Origin: Massilia sp. erpn
GTDB taxonomy: Bacteria; Pseudomonadota; Gammaproteobacteria; Burkholderiales; Burkholderiaceae_D
Direction: 5' to 3'
NCBI RefSeq assembly: GCF_024400215.1
Contig: NZ_CP053748.1
Coordinates: forward strand, 2,728,001-2,792,000
DNA: 64,000 bases
This document shows positions 27,871 to 37,119 of this stretch, in pieces. The position numbers were made by a program, and so were the translations under genes. The notes under the pieces were generated by a model. The model was given only the letters and a program-made list of their open reading frames with translations, had not been told where the DNA came from and made no database searches. Within the stretch, counting starts at the first letter, position 1. Every line of letters begins with the position of its first letter.

Positions 27871-28452
27871 ATGTCCATGGCTGCCCCGGCGCTGAACCTG
27901 GCGAACCACTTCCTGATCGCCATGCCATCCATGCAGGATCCCGTCTTCGGCGGGACCGTGGTCTACGTCTGCGAGCACAATGAAAACGGCGTGCTCGGCG
28001 TAGTCATCAACAAACCCACCGATATGACCATGCAGGTGCTGTTCGACCGCATCGAGCTGGACGTCGCCTCCAGCCTGGACCGCCACGTGGTGGACGAACC
28101 CATCATGTTCGGCGGACCGGTGCAGGACGACCGCGGCTTTGTGCTGCACACGCCCGGCGCGCGCTACTCTTCCTCGCTGACGGTGACCGAGGACGTGGCG
28201 TTCACCACCTCAATCGACGTGCTGGAAGCGGTGGCCCGCGGCAGCGGTCCGCGCCGCGTGCTGGTGTCGATCGGCTATTCGGGCTGGAGTCCCGGCCAGC
28301 TGGAGGACGAGATCAGCCGCAACGGCTGGCTCACCGTCGGCGCCGACGCCCACATCCTGTTCGACCTGCCGGTGGAGGAACGCTATGTGGCGGCCATGAA
28401 GCTGCTCGGCATCGATCCCCTGATGCTCACTTCCGAAGCGGGCCATGCATAG
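27871..28452 (+). CDS. YqgE/AlgH family protein
   Basis: The 193-residue protein contains LANHFLIAMPSMQDPVFGG, the family signature VVINKPTDMTM and a FGGPVQDDRGFVLH segment. The biochemical role is unknown, although it is linked to alginate regulation in Pseudomonas and often found beside ruvX. ATG 27871 was chosen for the strong GAGGAG seven bases upstream; starts at 27793 or 27730 would add an unusual leader. Its end overlaps ruvX by 8 bases. Confidence 0.92.
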   Translation: MSMAAPALNLANHFLIAMPSMQDPVFGGTVVYVCEHNENGVLGVVINKPTDMTMQVLFDRIELDVASSLDRHVVDEPIMFGGPVQDDRGFVLHTPGARYSSSLTVTEDVAFTTSIDVLEAVARGSGPRRVLVSIGYSGWSPGQLEDEISRNGWLTVGADAHILFDLPVEERYVAAMKLLGIDPLMLTSEAGHA

Positions 28453-28843
28453 TCCGGAAACCGTTTTTGGCTTTGACTTCGGCATCAAGCGCATTGGTGT
28501 CGCCATGGGGAATACGATGATCGGCCAGGCTTCCCCGCTGGCCGTGGTCAGCTCGGTGGGCAACGACGCCCGCTTTGCCGAGATCAAGGCCCTGATCGAC
28601 CAGTGGGGGCCGACGCGCATCGTGGTCGGCCTGCCTTTCCATCCCGACGGCGCGGAACATGAAATGACCGCGCGCTGCCGCCGTTTCGCCAATCAGCTGC
28701 ATGGCCGCTTCAACCTGCCCGTGGTGCTGGTGGACGAGCGCTATTCCTCGGCCATGATCCAGGCCAAGCGCGGCGAAATCATCGACGACCGCGCCGCCGC
28801 CATCATTCTGCAACAATACTTTGACGAATATGTCCCACAATAA
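28445..28843 (+). CDS. ruvX: RuvX/YqgF, putative pre-16S rRNA nuclease or Holliday-junction resolvase
   Basis: The 132-residue protein has the RNase H-like fold signature FGFDFGIKRIGVAMGN with the catalytic aspartate near residue 10, VVGLPFHPDG and VDERYSSAMIQ. YqgF homologues process the 5' end of 16S rRNA. It overlaps yqgE by 8 bases and pyrR by 14 bases, so it is translated inside the yqgE-to-pyrC' operon. Confidence 0.94.
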   Translation: MHSPETVFGFDFGIKRIGVAMGNTMIGQASPLAVVSSVGNDARFAEIKALIDQWGPTRIVVGLPFHPDGAEHEMTARCRRFANQLHGRFNLPVVLVDERYSSAMIQAKRGEIIDDRAAAIILQQYFDEYVPQ

Positions 28844-29366
28844 CCTCCCCCTGGCCGATGCCGCCGCACTCGACGCGGAAGCGCTGTACGCCACCCTGCT
28901 GGCGCAGGTGAAAGCCGGTCTGGCCGAGGCCAGCGATCCGGCCATTCTCGGCATTCATTCCGGCGGCGCCTGGATCGCCGAGCGCCTGGCGCGCGATCTG
29001 GGCCTGAGCGAGCGCTGCGGCGCGATCGACGTCTCCTTCTACCGCGACGACTATGCGAAAAAGGGCTTGCCGGCCGAAGTGAAGCCGACCCAGATCGGCT
29101 TCAATGTCGATGGCGCCACCATCCTGCTGGTCGACGACGTGCTGTACACCGGCCGCACCACGCGCGCCGCCATCAACGAACTGTTCGACTACGGCCGCCC
29201 GGCGCGCATCATGCTGGCCTCCCTGGTCGACCGCGGCGAACGCCAGCTGCCGATTGCCGCCGATTTTGTCGCTGCCCACACCCGCGTGGGGCAGGGCAAG
29301 GCGCTGCGCCTGCAACAATCCGATGCCGGAACCTTCACCCTGACTATCGTGGAAGACCATGCTTAA
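28830..29366 (+). CDS. pyrR: PyrR-type bifunctional regulator/uracil phosphoribosyltransferase
   Basis: The 178-residue protein has the PRPP-binding motif [17 protein letters not shown] and SFYRDDY, as in PyrR. In Bacillus PyrR binds pyr mRNA to control attenuation. Here pyrR overlaps both neighbours (14 bases with ruvX, 8 with pyrB), so there is no room for a leader attenuator between them, and regulation, if any, must act elsewhere. ATG 28830 was preferred to a TTG at 28821. Confidence 0.92.
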   Translation: MSHNNLPLADAAALDAEALYATLLAQVKAGLAEASDPAILGIHSGGAWIAERLARDLGLSERCGAIDVSFYRDDYAKKGLPAEVKPTQIGFNVDGATILLVDDVLYTGRTTRAAINELFDYGRPARIMLASLVDRGERQLPIAADFVAAHTRVGQGKALRLQQSDAGTFTLTIVEDHA

Positions 29367-30324
29367 CCCGCAACTGAACAAACACGGCGAGCTGCAGCAC
29401 CTGCTGACCACCGAAGGCCTGCCCAAGGCCATCATCAACCAGATTCTCGATACCGCATCGTCCTTCGTCGGCGTGTCCGACCGCGATGTGAAGAAGGTGC
29501 CGCTGATGCGCGGCAAAAGCGTGTTCAACCTCTTCTTCGAGAACTCGACGCGTACCCGCACCACCTTCGAGATCGCGTCCAAGCGCCTGTCGGCCGACGT
29601 CATCAACCTGAATATCCAGGCTTCCTCGGCCAGCAAGGGCGAGTCCCTGCTCGACACCATCGACAACCTGTCGGCCATGCACGCCGATATGTTCGTGGTG
29701 CGCCACGCGCAATCGGGCGCGCCCTATCTGATCGCCAAGCACCTGATCGACACCCAGCAGCCCCACGTCCACGTGGTGAACGCCGGCGACGGCCGCCACG
29801 CCCACCCGACCCAGGGCTTGCTGGACATGTACACCATCCGCCACTACAAGAAGGATTTCACCAATCTGACCGTGGCGATTGTGGGCGACATCCTGCACAG
29901 CCGCGTGGCCCGCTCCGACATCCACGCCCTGACCACCCTGGGCGTGCCCGAGATCCGCGCCATCGGCCCGCACACCCTGCTGCCGGGCGGCCTGGAACAG
30001 CTGGGCGTGCGCACCTTCACCAATATGGATGAAGGCCTGAAAGGCGTGGACGTGATCATCATGCTGCGCCTGCAGAACGAGCGCATGAGCGGCGCGCTGC
30101 TGCCTTCGGCTCAGGAATACTTCAAGAGCTACGGCCTGACGCCGGAGCGCCTGGCGCTGGCCAAGCCGGATGCCATCGTGATGCACCCGGGCCCGATGAA
30201 CCGCGGCGTGGAAATCGATTCGGCGGTGGCGGACGGCCCGCAGGCAGTGATCCTGCCGCAGGTGACGTTCGGTATCGCGGTCCGCATGGCGGTGATGAGT
30301 ATTTTGGCAGGAAACCAAGGATGA
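29359..30324 (+). CDS. pyrB: Aspartate carbamoyltransferase catalytic subunit
   Basis: PyrB joins carbamoyl phosphate and aspartate, the committed step of pyrimidine synthesis. The 321-residue product has the carbamoyl-phosphate loop [20 protein letters not shown] and [12 protein letters not shown]. No pyrI regulatory subunit is present. The next gene encodes an apparently inactive dihydroorotase, which fits the PyrB-PyrC' dodecamer known from Pseudomonas. It overlaps pyrR by 8 bases and pyrC' by 4 bases. Confidence 0.97.
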   Translation: MLNPQLNKHGELQHLLTTEGLPKAIINQILDTASSFVGVSDRDVKKVPLMRGKSVFNLFFENSTRTRTTFEIASKRLSADVINLNIQASSASKGESLLDTIDNLSAMHADMFVVRHAQSGAPYLIAKHLIDTQQPHVHVVNAGDGRHAHPTQGLLDMYTIRHYKKDFTNLTVAIVGDILHSRVARSDIHALTTLGVPEIRAIGPHTLLPGGLEQLGVRTFTNMDEGLKGVDVIIMLRLQNERMSGALLPSAQEYFKSYGLTPERLALAKPDAIVMHPGPMNRGVEIDSAVADGPQAVILPQVTFGIAVRMAVMSILAGNQG

Positions 30325-31625
30325 AACTTCATATCAAGAATGGCCGCCTGATCGACCCGGCCAACGGCATCGACGCAGTACAGGATCTGTTTATCGCCGA
30401 CGGCAAAGTGGCCGCCGTGGGCGCCGCGCCGGCCGGCTTTGCCGCCGAGCGCGTGATCGACGCCACCGGCCTGGTGGTCGCGCCCGGCCTGGTCGACCTT
30501 TCGGCCCGCCTGCGCGAGCCGGGCTACGAATACAAGGCCACGCTGGAATCGGAAATGCAGGCGGCAGTGCAGGGCGGCGTCACCAGCCTGGTGTGCCCGC
30601 CCGACACCGATCCCGTGCTCGACGAACCGGGTCTGGTGGAAATGCTCAAGCACCGCGCGCGCGGCCTGAACCAGGCCAATGTGCATCCGCTGGGCGCCCT
30701 GACCGTCGGCCTGAAAGGCCGGGCCTTGACCGAAATGGCCGAGCTGACCGAAGCGGGCTGCATCGGCTTCTCGCAAGCCGAAGTGCCGGTGGAAGACACC
30801 ACCGTGCTGCTGCGCGCCATGCAATATGCCAAGACCTTCGGCTACACCGTCTGGCTGCGTCCGCAGGACGCGCATATCGGCCGCGGCGGCATCGCCCACA
30901 GCGGCCCGCTGGCTTCGCGCCTGGGCCTGTCCGGCGTGCCCGTGATGGCCGAAACCATCGCCCTGCACACCATCTTTGAGCTGATGCGCGCCACCGGCGC
31001 CCGCGTCCACCTGTGCCGCATGTCTTCGGCCGCTGGCCTGGAACTGGTGCGTGCCGCCAAGGCTGAAGGCTTGCCGGTCAGCTGCGACGTCGGTGTGCAC
31101 CATGTGCATTTGACCGACGCCGACATCAACTTCTTTGACTCCAACGCACGCGTGACCCCGCCGTTCCGCAGCCAGCGCGACCGCGACGCCATCCGCGCCG
31201 GCCTGCTCGACGGCACGGTCGATGCCCTGTGCTCCGACCACACCCCGGTCGATGACGACGAAAAACTGCTGCCCTTCGGCGAAGCCTCGCCCGGCGCCAC
31301 CGGCCTTGAGCTGCTGCTGTCACTGACCCTGAAATGGGTCGAGGACTACGCGTCGGGCCAGCAGGACGGCCTGGCGCGCGCCCTGTCGCGCGTCACCTCG
31401 GAAGCGGCGCGCGTCGCCGGCCTGAACGCGGGTCGCCTCGACGTGGGCGCCGTGGCCGACGTCTGCCTGTTCGACCCGGCAGCGCGCTGGACGGTGGAAG
31501 CGGGCGCCCTGGCCAGCCAAGGCAAGCACACCCCCTTCCTCGGCTACGAGCTGAGTGGGCAAGTGCAAGCGACCATCGTCGCCGGCCACCTCGCCTACGA
31601 GCGCCGAGCCGCCAACGTCGCTTGA
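30321..31625 (+). CDS. Dihydroorotase-like protein (PyrC'/PyrX), probably catalytically inactive
   Basis: The 434-residue protein is a class I dihydroorotase homologue. The zinc-binding D-x-H-x-H-x-R motif reads D59-L-S61-A-R63-L-R65, so both histidines are lost. Later motifs persist in part: [25 protein letters not shown] and [13 protein letters not shown]. In Pseudomonas a similar inactive PyrC' is required to assemble active PyrB, and the 4-base overlap with pyrB supports the same structural role here. A true pyrC should exist elsewhere. The stop codon lies inside the linker of the palindromic repeat that follows. Confidence 0.9.
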   Translation: MKLHIKNGRLIDPANGIDAVQDLFIADGKVAAVGAAPAGFAAERVIDATGLVVAPGLVDLSARLREPGYEYKATLESEMQAAVQGGVTSLVCPPDTDPVLDEPGLVEMLKHRARGLNQANVHPLGALTVGLKGRALTEMAELTEAGCIGFSQAEVPVEDTTVLLRAMQYAKTFGYTVWLRPQDAHIGRGGIAHSGPLASRLGLSGVPVMAETIALHTIFELMRATGARVHLCRMSSAAGLELVRAAKAEGLPVSCDVGVHHVHLTDADINFFDSNARVTPPFRSQRDRDAIRAGLLDGTVDALCSDHTPVDDDEKLLPFGEASPGATGLELLLSLTLKWVEDYASGQQDGLARALSRVTSEAARVAGLNAGRLDVGAVADVCLFDPAARWTVEAGALASQGKHTPFLGYELSGQVQATIVAGHLAYERRAANVA

Positions 31626-31632
31626 TCTACCG

Positions 31633-31680
31633 CAAACAATGTCCACCCTGGTGCCAGGCACCAGAGTCGGACATTCTTTG
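31633..31680. repeat. Palindromic intergenic repeat B1
   Basis: CAAACAATGTCC and GGACATTCTTTG form the outer arms around CTGGTGCCAGGCACCAG, an almost perfect inner palindrome. It begins 8 bases after the pyrC' stop. A 16-base linker, CTTGATCTACCGCAAA, precedes it and overlaps that stop codon. Confidence 0.88.
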
Positions 31681-31689
31681 ATCTATCGC

Positions 31690-31752
31690 AAACAATGTCC
31701 TACTCTAGTGCCTCGGCGGCCCCGCCTGACACCAGGGTTGGACATTGTTTGA
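31690..31752. repeat. Palindromic intergenic repeat B2, with enlarged loop
   Basis: Outer arms CAAACAATGTCC and GGACATTGTTTG are intact. The centre reads AGTGCC-tcggcggccccgcc-TGACACC, with 14 extra GC-rich bases compared with B1, C1 and C2. It ends 27 bases before the downstream TTG start, so it sits in the leader of the acyltransferase gene. Confidence 0.85.
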
Positions 31753-31779
31753 TATAACGCAAACCGGGTTTGGTGTGAT

Positions 31780-32544
31780 TTGAATCTGAGACTAATTTTT
31801 CGCGTAGTGCGGGTGGTGCTGCATTTGCTGCAGGGGATGGTGACTTGCGCCATCGTGTTTCCGTGGATTGGGGGCGCGCGCCGCAACGAGCATGTGCGCC
31901 GCTGGTCGCGCAAGCTGTTGCGGCTGTGCAATGTGGCGGTGGAAGTGGTCGCCGGCAGCGCTCAGCCGCTGCAGCAGGCCATGATCGTGGCCAACCATAT
32001 TTCATGGCTGGATATTTTCGTCATCGATGCGCTGTATCCTTGCCGCTTCGTGGCGAAGGCGGAAATCCGCTCCTGGCCGCTGGCGGGCTGGCTGGTGGAA
32101 AAGGCCGGCACGGTGTTCATCGCGCGCGGCAGCCGGCGCGATCTGCGCCATATTTTCAAGGGATTGGTGCATAGCCTGCAGGCGGGCGAGCGCGTGGCTT
32201 TCTTCCCGGAGGGGACCACGGCGCCCCAGGGCTCGATCCTGCCTTTCCATGCCAATCTGTTCGAGGCAGCCATCGACGCCAAGGTGATGGTGCAGCCTTT
32301 CGCGCTGTCCTATGCCGATGCGCACGGCCAGCGCCATCCGGCGGTCGATTTTGTCGGCGAGATGACCTTCGTGGAGAGTATTCTGGCCATTCTGGATGGG
32401 CCGCCGGTGACGGCGCGCCTGCATTGCCTGCCGGCTAGCGATGCGACGGGCGCCCACCGCCGCGAACTGGCCCAGGCCAGCCACGACGCCATCGCCGCCG
32501 CGCTGGGCCTGGTGCCCCTGGCGGCCGAAGCCGCCAGCCACTAA
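31780..32544 (+). CDS. 1-acyl-sn-glycerol-3-phosphate acyltransferase (PlsC type)
   Basis: The 254-residue membrane protein has two N-terminal hydrophobic segments and the acyltransferase motifs NHISWLD (H-x4-D), AGTVFIARGS and FPEGTTAP. It should acylate lysophosphatidate or a related lysolipid. A TTG start at 31780 gives a full-length N-terminus but has no clear Shine-Dalgarno, so the start is uncertain. Two palindromic repeats separate it from pyrC'. A second PlsC-type gene occurs at 45450. Confidence 0.88.
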   Translation: MNLRLIFRVVRVVLHLLQGMVTCAIVFPWIGGARRNEHVRRWSRKLLRLCNVAVEVVAGSAQPLQQAMIVANHISWLDIFVIDALYPCRFVAKAEIRSWPLAGWLVEKAGTVFIARGSRRDLRHIFKGLVHSLQAGERVAFFPEGTTAPQGSILPFHANLFEAAIDAKVMVQPFALSYADAHGQRHPAVDFVGEMTFVESILAILDGPPVTARLHCLPASDATGAHRRELAQASHDAIAAALGLVPLAAEAASH

Positions 32545-32560
32545 GCCGCCCGGTCCGTGT

Positions 32561-33427
32561 TCAGGCGCCGTGGCGGGCGCCCGTGTGCACGCAGATCTGC
32601 GGACACTCTTCCTGCAGCAGCTGGCGGTCGTCGAGGCAGACGGCCGACAGCTGGCCACCCCAGACGCAGCCGCTGTCGAGCGCAATCAGCCGCGGCTTGA
32701 GCTGCAAGCCCAGCGCCGACCAGTGGCCGAACACCACGGTGACGTCGGCCGTACGCCGTCCCGGCACGTCGAACCACGGCATCAGGCCGCTGGCCGGGTC
32801 GGCCTTGGCGCTTTCCTTGAGCTTGAAATCCATCACCCCGTCGGCGCTGCAAAAGCGCATGCGCGTCAGCGCGTTGACGATGCAGCGCAGGCGTTCCGGC
32901 CCGCTCAAGCCCGCGCTCCAGCGGTCCGGGCTGTTGCCATACATCTGGCGCAGGAAACCGACCCAGTCCGGGCCGCGCAGCGCCGCTTCCACCTCGGCTG
33001 CATGGGCCAGGGTATCGGCCGCCGACCATTGCGGCAGCACGCCGCCGTGCACCAGCAAATGGTTCTTGTGCAGCAGGGCCAGGGGGCGCTGGCGCAGCCA
33101 GTGCAGCAGGGCATCGCGGTCGGGCGCGCCGAGGATGGGCAGGATGGTGTCGGCGGCCGATTCGGGACGGATGCCGTTGGCCACGGCCAGCAGGTGCAGG
33201 TCGTGGTTGCCGAGCACGGTGTCGATGCGGCCGTCGCTGCCCTGAGACAGCGCCTGCACGTAGCGCAGCGTGGCCAGCGAATCCGGGCCGCGATTGATCA
33301 GGTCACCGCAGAACAGGATGGCCGGCGGCGGCGCGCCGGCCGCGTGTTCCTGCGCCAGGATGCGCTCGACCAGGGCCACGGCCTGCTGGTGGCAACCTTG
33401 CAGGTCGCCGATAACGAAAGTTTTCAT
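32561..33427 (-). CDS. apaH: Symmetrical bis(5'-nucleosyl)-tetraphosphatase
   Basis: ApaH hydrolyses Ap4A to two ADP and also decaps Np4-capped RNA. The 288-residue phosphoesterase has [18 protein letters not shown] and GNHDLHLL metal-binding motifs, and VFGHWSALG near the end. ATG 33427 ([12 protein letters not shown]) is the family start. It converges with the acyltransferase gene (17 bases between the stops) and diverges from rfbB. Confidence 0.95.
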   Translation of the reverse strand: MKTFVIGDLQGCHQQAVALVERILAQEHAAGAPPPAILFCGDLINRGPDSLATLRYVQALSQGSDGRIDTVLGNHDLHLLAVANGIRPESAADTILPILGAPDRDALLHWLRQRPLALLHKNHLLVHGGVLPQWSAADTLAHAAEVEAALRGPDWVGFLRQMYGNSPDRWSAGLSGPERLRCIVNALTRMRFCSADGVMDFKLKESAKADPASGLMPWFDVPGRRTADVTVVFGHWSALGLQLKPRLIALDSGCVWGGQLSAVCLDDRQLLQEECPQICVHTGARHGA

Positions 33428-33516
33428 GGAAGGGGAAAGCGTTGCGGCCAAGGTGATATTTCTTAAAAGTATTGGTTTGGCGTGGTTTTTTTAACCGTGG
33501 AAGGCCCAGTTTCACA

Positions 33517-33522
33517 TAAAAT
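33517..33522 (+). promoter_or_regulatory. Probable -10 box of the rfbBACD operon
   Basis: TAAAAT lies 40 bases before rfbB, in the 134-base divergent gap with apaH. TTAACC occurs at 33491-33496, about 20 bases upstream, which is a poor -35. Support is mainly positional. Confidence 0.4.
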
Positions 33523-33561
33523 CATGAGTATCATCAACCATACGCTTGCGCGGGATACTAA

Positions 33562-34635
33562 ATGATTTTTGTAACGGGTGGTGCAGGGTTTATCGGCTCG
33601 AATTTCGTGCTGGATTGGCTGGCTCAATCGGATGAACCCGTGCTCAATTACGATAAGTTGACCTATGCGGGCAATGTGAACAACCTGGCCGCGCTGAAGG
33701 GCGATGCGCGCCACGTGTTCGTGCGCGGCGATATCTGCGACCAGGCCCAGGTACTGGCGCTGCTGCAACAGCACCAGCCGCGCGCCATCGTGCATTTTGC
33801 GGCGGAAAGCCATGTGGACCGTTCCATCCATGGTCCTGCCGAGTTCATCAATACCAATATCAATGGCACCTTCAGCCTGCTCGAGGCGGCGCGCACTTAC
33901 TGGAACGGCCTGGATGATACGGCCAAAGCCGCCTTCCGCTTCCTGCATGTCTCGACCGACGAGGTGTATGGCACCCTGGGACCGGACGACGCGCCGTTCA
34001 GCGAAACCACGGCCTATGCGCCGAACAGCCCGTATTCGGCCTCGAAAGCGGCGTCCGACCACCTGGTGCGCTCCTACCACCACACCTATGGCTTTCCGAC
34101 GCTGACCACCAACTGCTCGAATAACTACGGCCCCTACCATTTCCCCGAGAAGCTGATCCCGCTGATCATCGCCAACGCCCAGGCCGGCAAGCCCCTGCCC
34201 ATCTATGGCGACGGCCAGCAGATCCGCGACTGGCTGTATGTGAGCGACCATTGCGCCGCCATCCGCCGCGTGCTGCAGGCCGGCCGCCTCGGCGAAACCT
34301 ATAATGTCGGCGGCTGGAACGAGATGGCCAATCTGGACGTGGTGCATACCCTGTGCGATATGCTGGACCGCCTGCAACCGAAAGCCGACGGCGCCAGCTA
34401 CCGCAGCCAGATCACCTATGTGAAGGACCGCCCCGGCCACGACCGCCGCTACGCCATCGATGCGCGCAAGCTCGAGCGCGAGCTGGGCTGGAAGCCGGCC
34501 GAAACCTTCGAGACCGGCATCGCCAAGACCGTGCAGTGGTATCTCGACCATCCGGACTGGGTGGCCGACGTGCAATCCGGCGCCTACGCCAAGTGGGTGG
34601 AAACCAATTACTTCAACCGGGAAGCCCAGCAATGA
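33562..34635 (+). CDS. rfbB: dTDP-glucose 4,6-dehydratase
   Basis: RfbB is the second step of dTDP-L-rhamnose synthesis. The 357-residue SDR protein has the NAD-binding [31 protein letters not shown] and the [10 protein letters not shown] catalytic tyrosine/lysine segment, plus [11 protein letters not shown]. It is the first gene of rfbB-rfbA-rfbC-rfbD and overlaps rfbA by 4 bases (ATGA). Confidence 0.97.
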   Translation: MIFVTGGAGFIGSNFVLDWLAQSDEPVLNYDKLTYAGNVNNLAALKGDARHVFVRGDICDQAQVLALLQQHQPRAIVHFAAESHVDRSIHGPAEFINTNINGTFSLLEAARTYWNGLDDTAKAAFRFLHVSTDEVYGTLGPDDAPFSETTAYAPNSPYSASKAASDHLVRSYHHTYGFPTLTTNCSNNYGPYHFPEKLIPLIIANAQAGKPLPIYGDGQQIRDWLYVSDHCAAIRRVLQAGRLGETYNVGGWNEMANLDVVHTLCDMLDRLQPKADGASYRSQITYVKDRPGHDRRYAIDARKLERELGWKPAETFETGIAKTVQWYLDHPDWVADVQSGAYAKWVETNYFNREAQQ

Positions 34636-35537
34636 CGACGCCAACCCTGCCCCACCGCAAGGGCATCATCCTGGCCGGCGGTTCCGGCACCCGCCTGTAC
34701 CCGATCACCAAGGCCGTGTCCAAGCAGCTGCTGCCGATCTACGACAAGCCGATGATCTACCATCCGCTGACGGTGCTGATGCTGGCCGGCATGCGCGAGA
34801 TTCTCATCATTTCCACGCCGCAGGATACGCCGCGCTTCCAGGAACTGCTGGGCGACGGCAGCCAGTGGGGCTTGCAGCTGAGCTATGCGGTCCAGCCTTC
34901 GCCGGACGGCCTGGCGCAAGCCTTTATCATCGGCCGCGACTTCGTCGGCGATGCGCCATCGGCCCTGATCCTTGGCGATAACATTTATTACGGCAATGAT
35001 CTGGACTCCATGCTGCGCAGCGCTGCCGAACGCACCGAGGGCGCCACGGTGTTCGCCTACCACGTCACCGATCCCGAACGCTATGGCGTGGTGGACTTTG
35101 ACGAGCAGCGCCAGGCCGTCAGCATCGAGGAAAAACCGTTGCAGCCGAAGTCCAATTATGCCGTCACCGGCCTGTATTTTTACGATAGGCAGGTGTGCGA
35201 TATCGCCGCCGCCATCCAGCCCTCGGCGCGCGGCGAGCTGGAAATCACCGACGTCAACCAGGCTTACCTGAAGTCCGGCGAACTGAAAGTGGAGGTGATG
35301 GGGCGTGGTATGGCCTGGCTCGATACCGGCACCCACGAGTCCCTGCTCGACGCCTCGCAGTTCATTGCCACCATCGAACGGCGCCAGGGTTTGAAAGTCG
35401 CCTGTCCGGAAGAAATCGCCTATCGCAAGGGCTATATTGATGCTGCCCAGCTGCGCAAGCTGGCCGAGCCGCTGAAGAAAAATGGCTATGGCCAATATCT
35501 GCTGCAAATTCTTGAGGATAAGGTGATTGCGCGATGA
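34632..35537 (+). CDS. rfbA: Glucose-1-phosphate thymidylyltransferase
   Basis: RfbA makes dTDP-glucose from dTTP and glucose-1-phosphate. The 301-residue product has [20 protein letters not shown], the nucleotide-binding loop, and [12 protein letters not shown] with the metal-binding aspartate. It also has the FYDRQVCD and [16 protein letters not shown] segments. The ATG at 34632 overlaps the rfbB stop, and the gene ends in an ATGA overlap with rfbC. Confidence 0.97.
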   Translation: MTTPTLPHRKGIILAGGSGTRLYPITKAVSKQLLPIYDKPMIYHPLTVLMLAGMREILIISTPQDTPRFQELLGDGSQWGLQLSYAVQPSPDGLAQAFIIGRDFVGDAPSALILGDNIYYGNDLDSMLRSAAERTEGATVFAYHVTDPERYGVVDFDEQRQAVSIEEKPLQPKSNYAVTGLYFYDRQVCDIAAAIQPSARGELEITDVNQAYLKSGELKVEVMGRGMAWLDTGTHESLLDASQFIATIERRQGLKVACPEEIAYRKGYIDAAQLRKLAEPLKKNGYGQYLLQILEDKVIAR

Positions 35538-36079
35538 AAGTGCTCCCCACCGTGCTGGATGGCGTGCTGTTGATCGAGCCGGCCGTCTTTGGCGATGATC
35601 GCGGCTTTTTTTATGAGAGCTTCAATGCGCGTCGCTTCGCAGAACTGAGCGGCGTGCAAGCGGATTTCGTGCAGGATAACCACTCGCGCTCGGCCAAGGG
35701 CGTGTTGCGCGGCCTGCACTACCAGATCCAGCAGACGCAAGGCAAACTGGTGCGCGTGACAGCCGGCGCCGTCTTTGACGTGGCCGTCGATTTGCGCAAG
35801 AGTTCGCCAACCTTTGGCCGCTGGGCGGGCGTCGAGCTGTCGGCCGAGAATAAACGCCAGCTGTGGGTGCCGCCGGGCTTTGCGCATGGCTTCGTGGTCA
35901 CCAGCGACTACGCTGAATTCCTGTATAAAACCACTGATTATTATGCGCCCGAGCATGAACGGACCGTGATCTGGAATGATCCCGCCATCGGCATCGAGTG
36001 GCCGCTGGATGGCGCGCCGCTGCTGTCCGGCAAGGACCAGCAAGGCCGGCGGCTGGCCGATGCGGACGTGTTCGCATGA
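35534..36079 (+). CDS. rfbC: dTDP-4-dehydrorhamnose 3,5-epimerase
   Basis: RfbC epimerises the 4-keto intermediate. The 181-residue cupin-fold protein has [32 protein letters not shown] with the catalytic histidine, and [12 protein letters not shown]. It overlaps rfbA upstream and rfbD downstream, each by 4 bases, so the four genes form one translational unit. Confidence 0.97.
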   Translation: MKVLPTVLDGVLLIEPAVFGDDRGFFYESFNARRFAELSGVQADFVQDNHSRSAKGVLRGLHYQIQQTQGKLVRVTAGAVFDVAVDLRKSSPTFGRWAGVELSAENKRQLWVPPGFAHGFVVTSDYAEFLYKTTDYYAPEHERTVIWNDPAIGIEWPLDGAPLLSGKDQQGRRLADADVFA

Positions 36080-36942
36080 AGATCTTGCTGACGGGCCGCA
36101 ACGGCCAGGTGGGCTATGAATTGGAGCGCAGCCTGCAGGGGCTGGGGACGGTGGTGGCGCTGGAGCGCAGCCGCCTTGACCTGGCCGACCTGGACCAGTT
36201 GCGCGCCGTGATCCGCGCCGAACAGCCGCAACTGATCGTCAATCCGGCCGCTTACACGGCCGTGGACAAGGCCGAGAGCGAGCCGCAGCTGGCTTACCGC
36301 ATCAATGCCGAAGCGCCGGCCCTGATGGCGGAAGAGGCCAAGCGCCTGGGGGCCGCCCTGGTGCATTACTCGACCGACTATGTCTTTCCGGGCAGCGAAG
36401 CGACGGCGCGCGCCGAGGGCGACGCCACCGGCCCGCTGAATGTCTATGGGGCCAGCAAGCTGGCCGGCGAGCAAGCCATCGCCGCGGCCGGCATTCCCCA
36501 CCTGATTTTCCGCACCAGCTGGGTATATGGCATGCGTGGCAAGAATTTCCTGCTGACCATGCTGCGCCTGGCGCGCGAGCGCGAGCGCGAGGAATTGCGC
36601 ATCGTCGACGACCAGCATGGCGCCCCGACCTGGAGCCGCACCATCGCCGACAGCACCGCCCTGGTGCTGGCCCAGGCCCAGGCCGGCGGCCCGGACTGGT
36701 GGCGCCAGCACGGCGGACTGTATCATCTGAGCAGCCAGGGCCAGACCACCTGGTTCGGCTTCACCCAGGCCATTCTGGAGGAGGCCGGCATCGCCTGCCG
36801 CCTGCAGCCCATCACCACCGCCGACTACCCGCTGCCTGCGCCGCGGCCCCAGTATTCGGTGCTCTCCTCGGCCAAGCTGACGCGCCAGCTGTGCCAGCTG
36901 CCGCACTGGCGTGCGGCCCTGCGCCTGTGCATGAGCGGCTAA
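36076..36942 (+). CDS. rfbD: dTDP-4-dehydrorhamnose reductase
   Basis: RfbD reduces the last keto group to give dTDP-L-rhamnose. The 288-residue SDR-like protein has [34 protein letters not shown] and VHYSTDYVFPG with the YGASKLAGE tyrosine/lysine. ATG 36076 overlaps the rfbC stop; an upstream in-frame start would run into rfbC. It is the last gene of the dTDP-rhamnose operon. Confidence 0.96.
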   Translation: MKILLTGRNGQVGYELERSLQGLGTVVALERSRLDLADLDQLRAVIRAEQPQLIVNPAAYTAVDKAESEPQLAYRINAEAPALMAEEAKRLGAALVHYSTDYVFPGSEATARAEGDATGPLNVYGASKLAGEQAIAAAGIPHLIFRTSWVYGMRGKNFLLTMLRLAREREREELRIVDDQHGAPTWSRTIADSTALVLAQAQAGGPDWWRQHGGLYHLSSQGQTTWFGFTQAILEEAGIACRLQPITTADYPLPAPRPQYSVLSSAKLTRQLCQLPHWRAALRLCMSG

Positions 36943-36974
36943 GGCGCCCCCCGCGGTGTATCGAAAGGTAAGCG

Positions 36975-36998
36975 CGGCCGGGTTCAGCCCGGCCGTTT
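36975..36998 (+). terminator. Terminator of the rfb operon
   Basis: CGGCCGGG and CCCGGCCG form a perfect 8-base stem around a 5-base loop, followed by a short TTT. It lies 33 bases after the rfbD stop. The T tract is short, so termination may be partial. Confidence 0.6.
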
Positions 36999-37000
36999 GC

Positions 37001-37053
37001 TAGAATACCGGCGCCTTGGCTGTCCCCTGCGTCGTACCGGAAGACGGTACAAT
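37001..37053 (+). promoter_or_regulatory. Two possible -10 boxes upstream of the WecA-like gene
   Basis: TAGAAT (37001-37006) follows the rfb terminator, and TACAAT (37048-37053) lies 67 bases before the start. Between them GTACCGGAAGACGGTAC forms a small inverted repeat. Neither box has a clear -35. Confidence 0.35.
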
Positions 37054-37119
37054 CGCGGGCTGGCATCGGGGCAGGCAGGGGCCTGCGACGGGACAAGCTA
37101 TTCAATATCGATAAAAAAC

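Noticed and set aside
28452..29360. A PyrR-dependent attenuator upstream of pyrB
   Set aside because: pyrR and pyrB overlap by 8 bases and ruvX and pyrR by 14, leaving no room for leader hairpins. I saw no anti-terminator structure before yqgE either.
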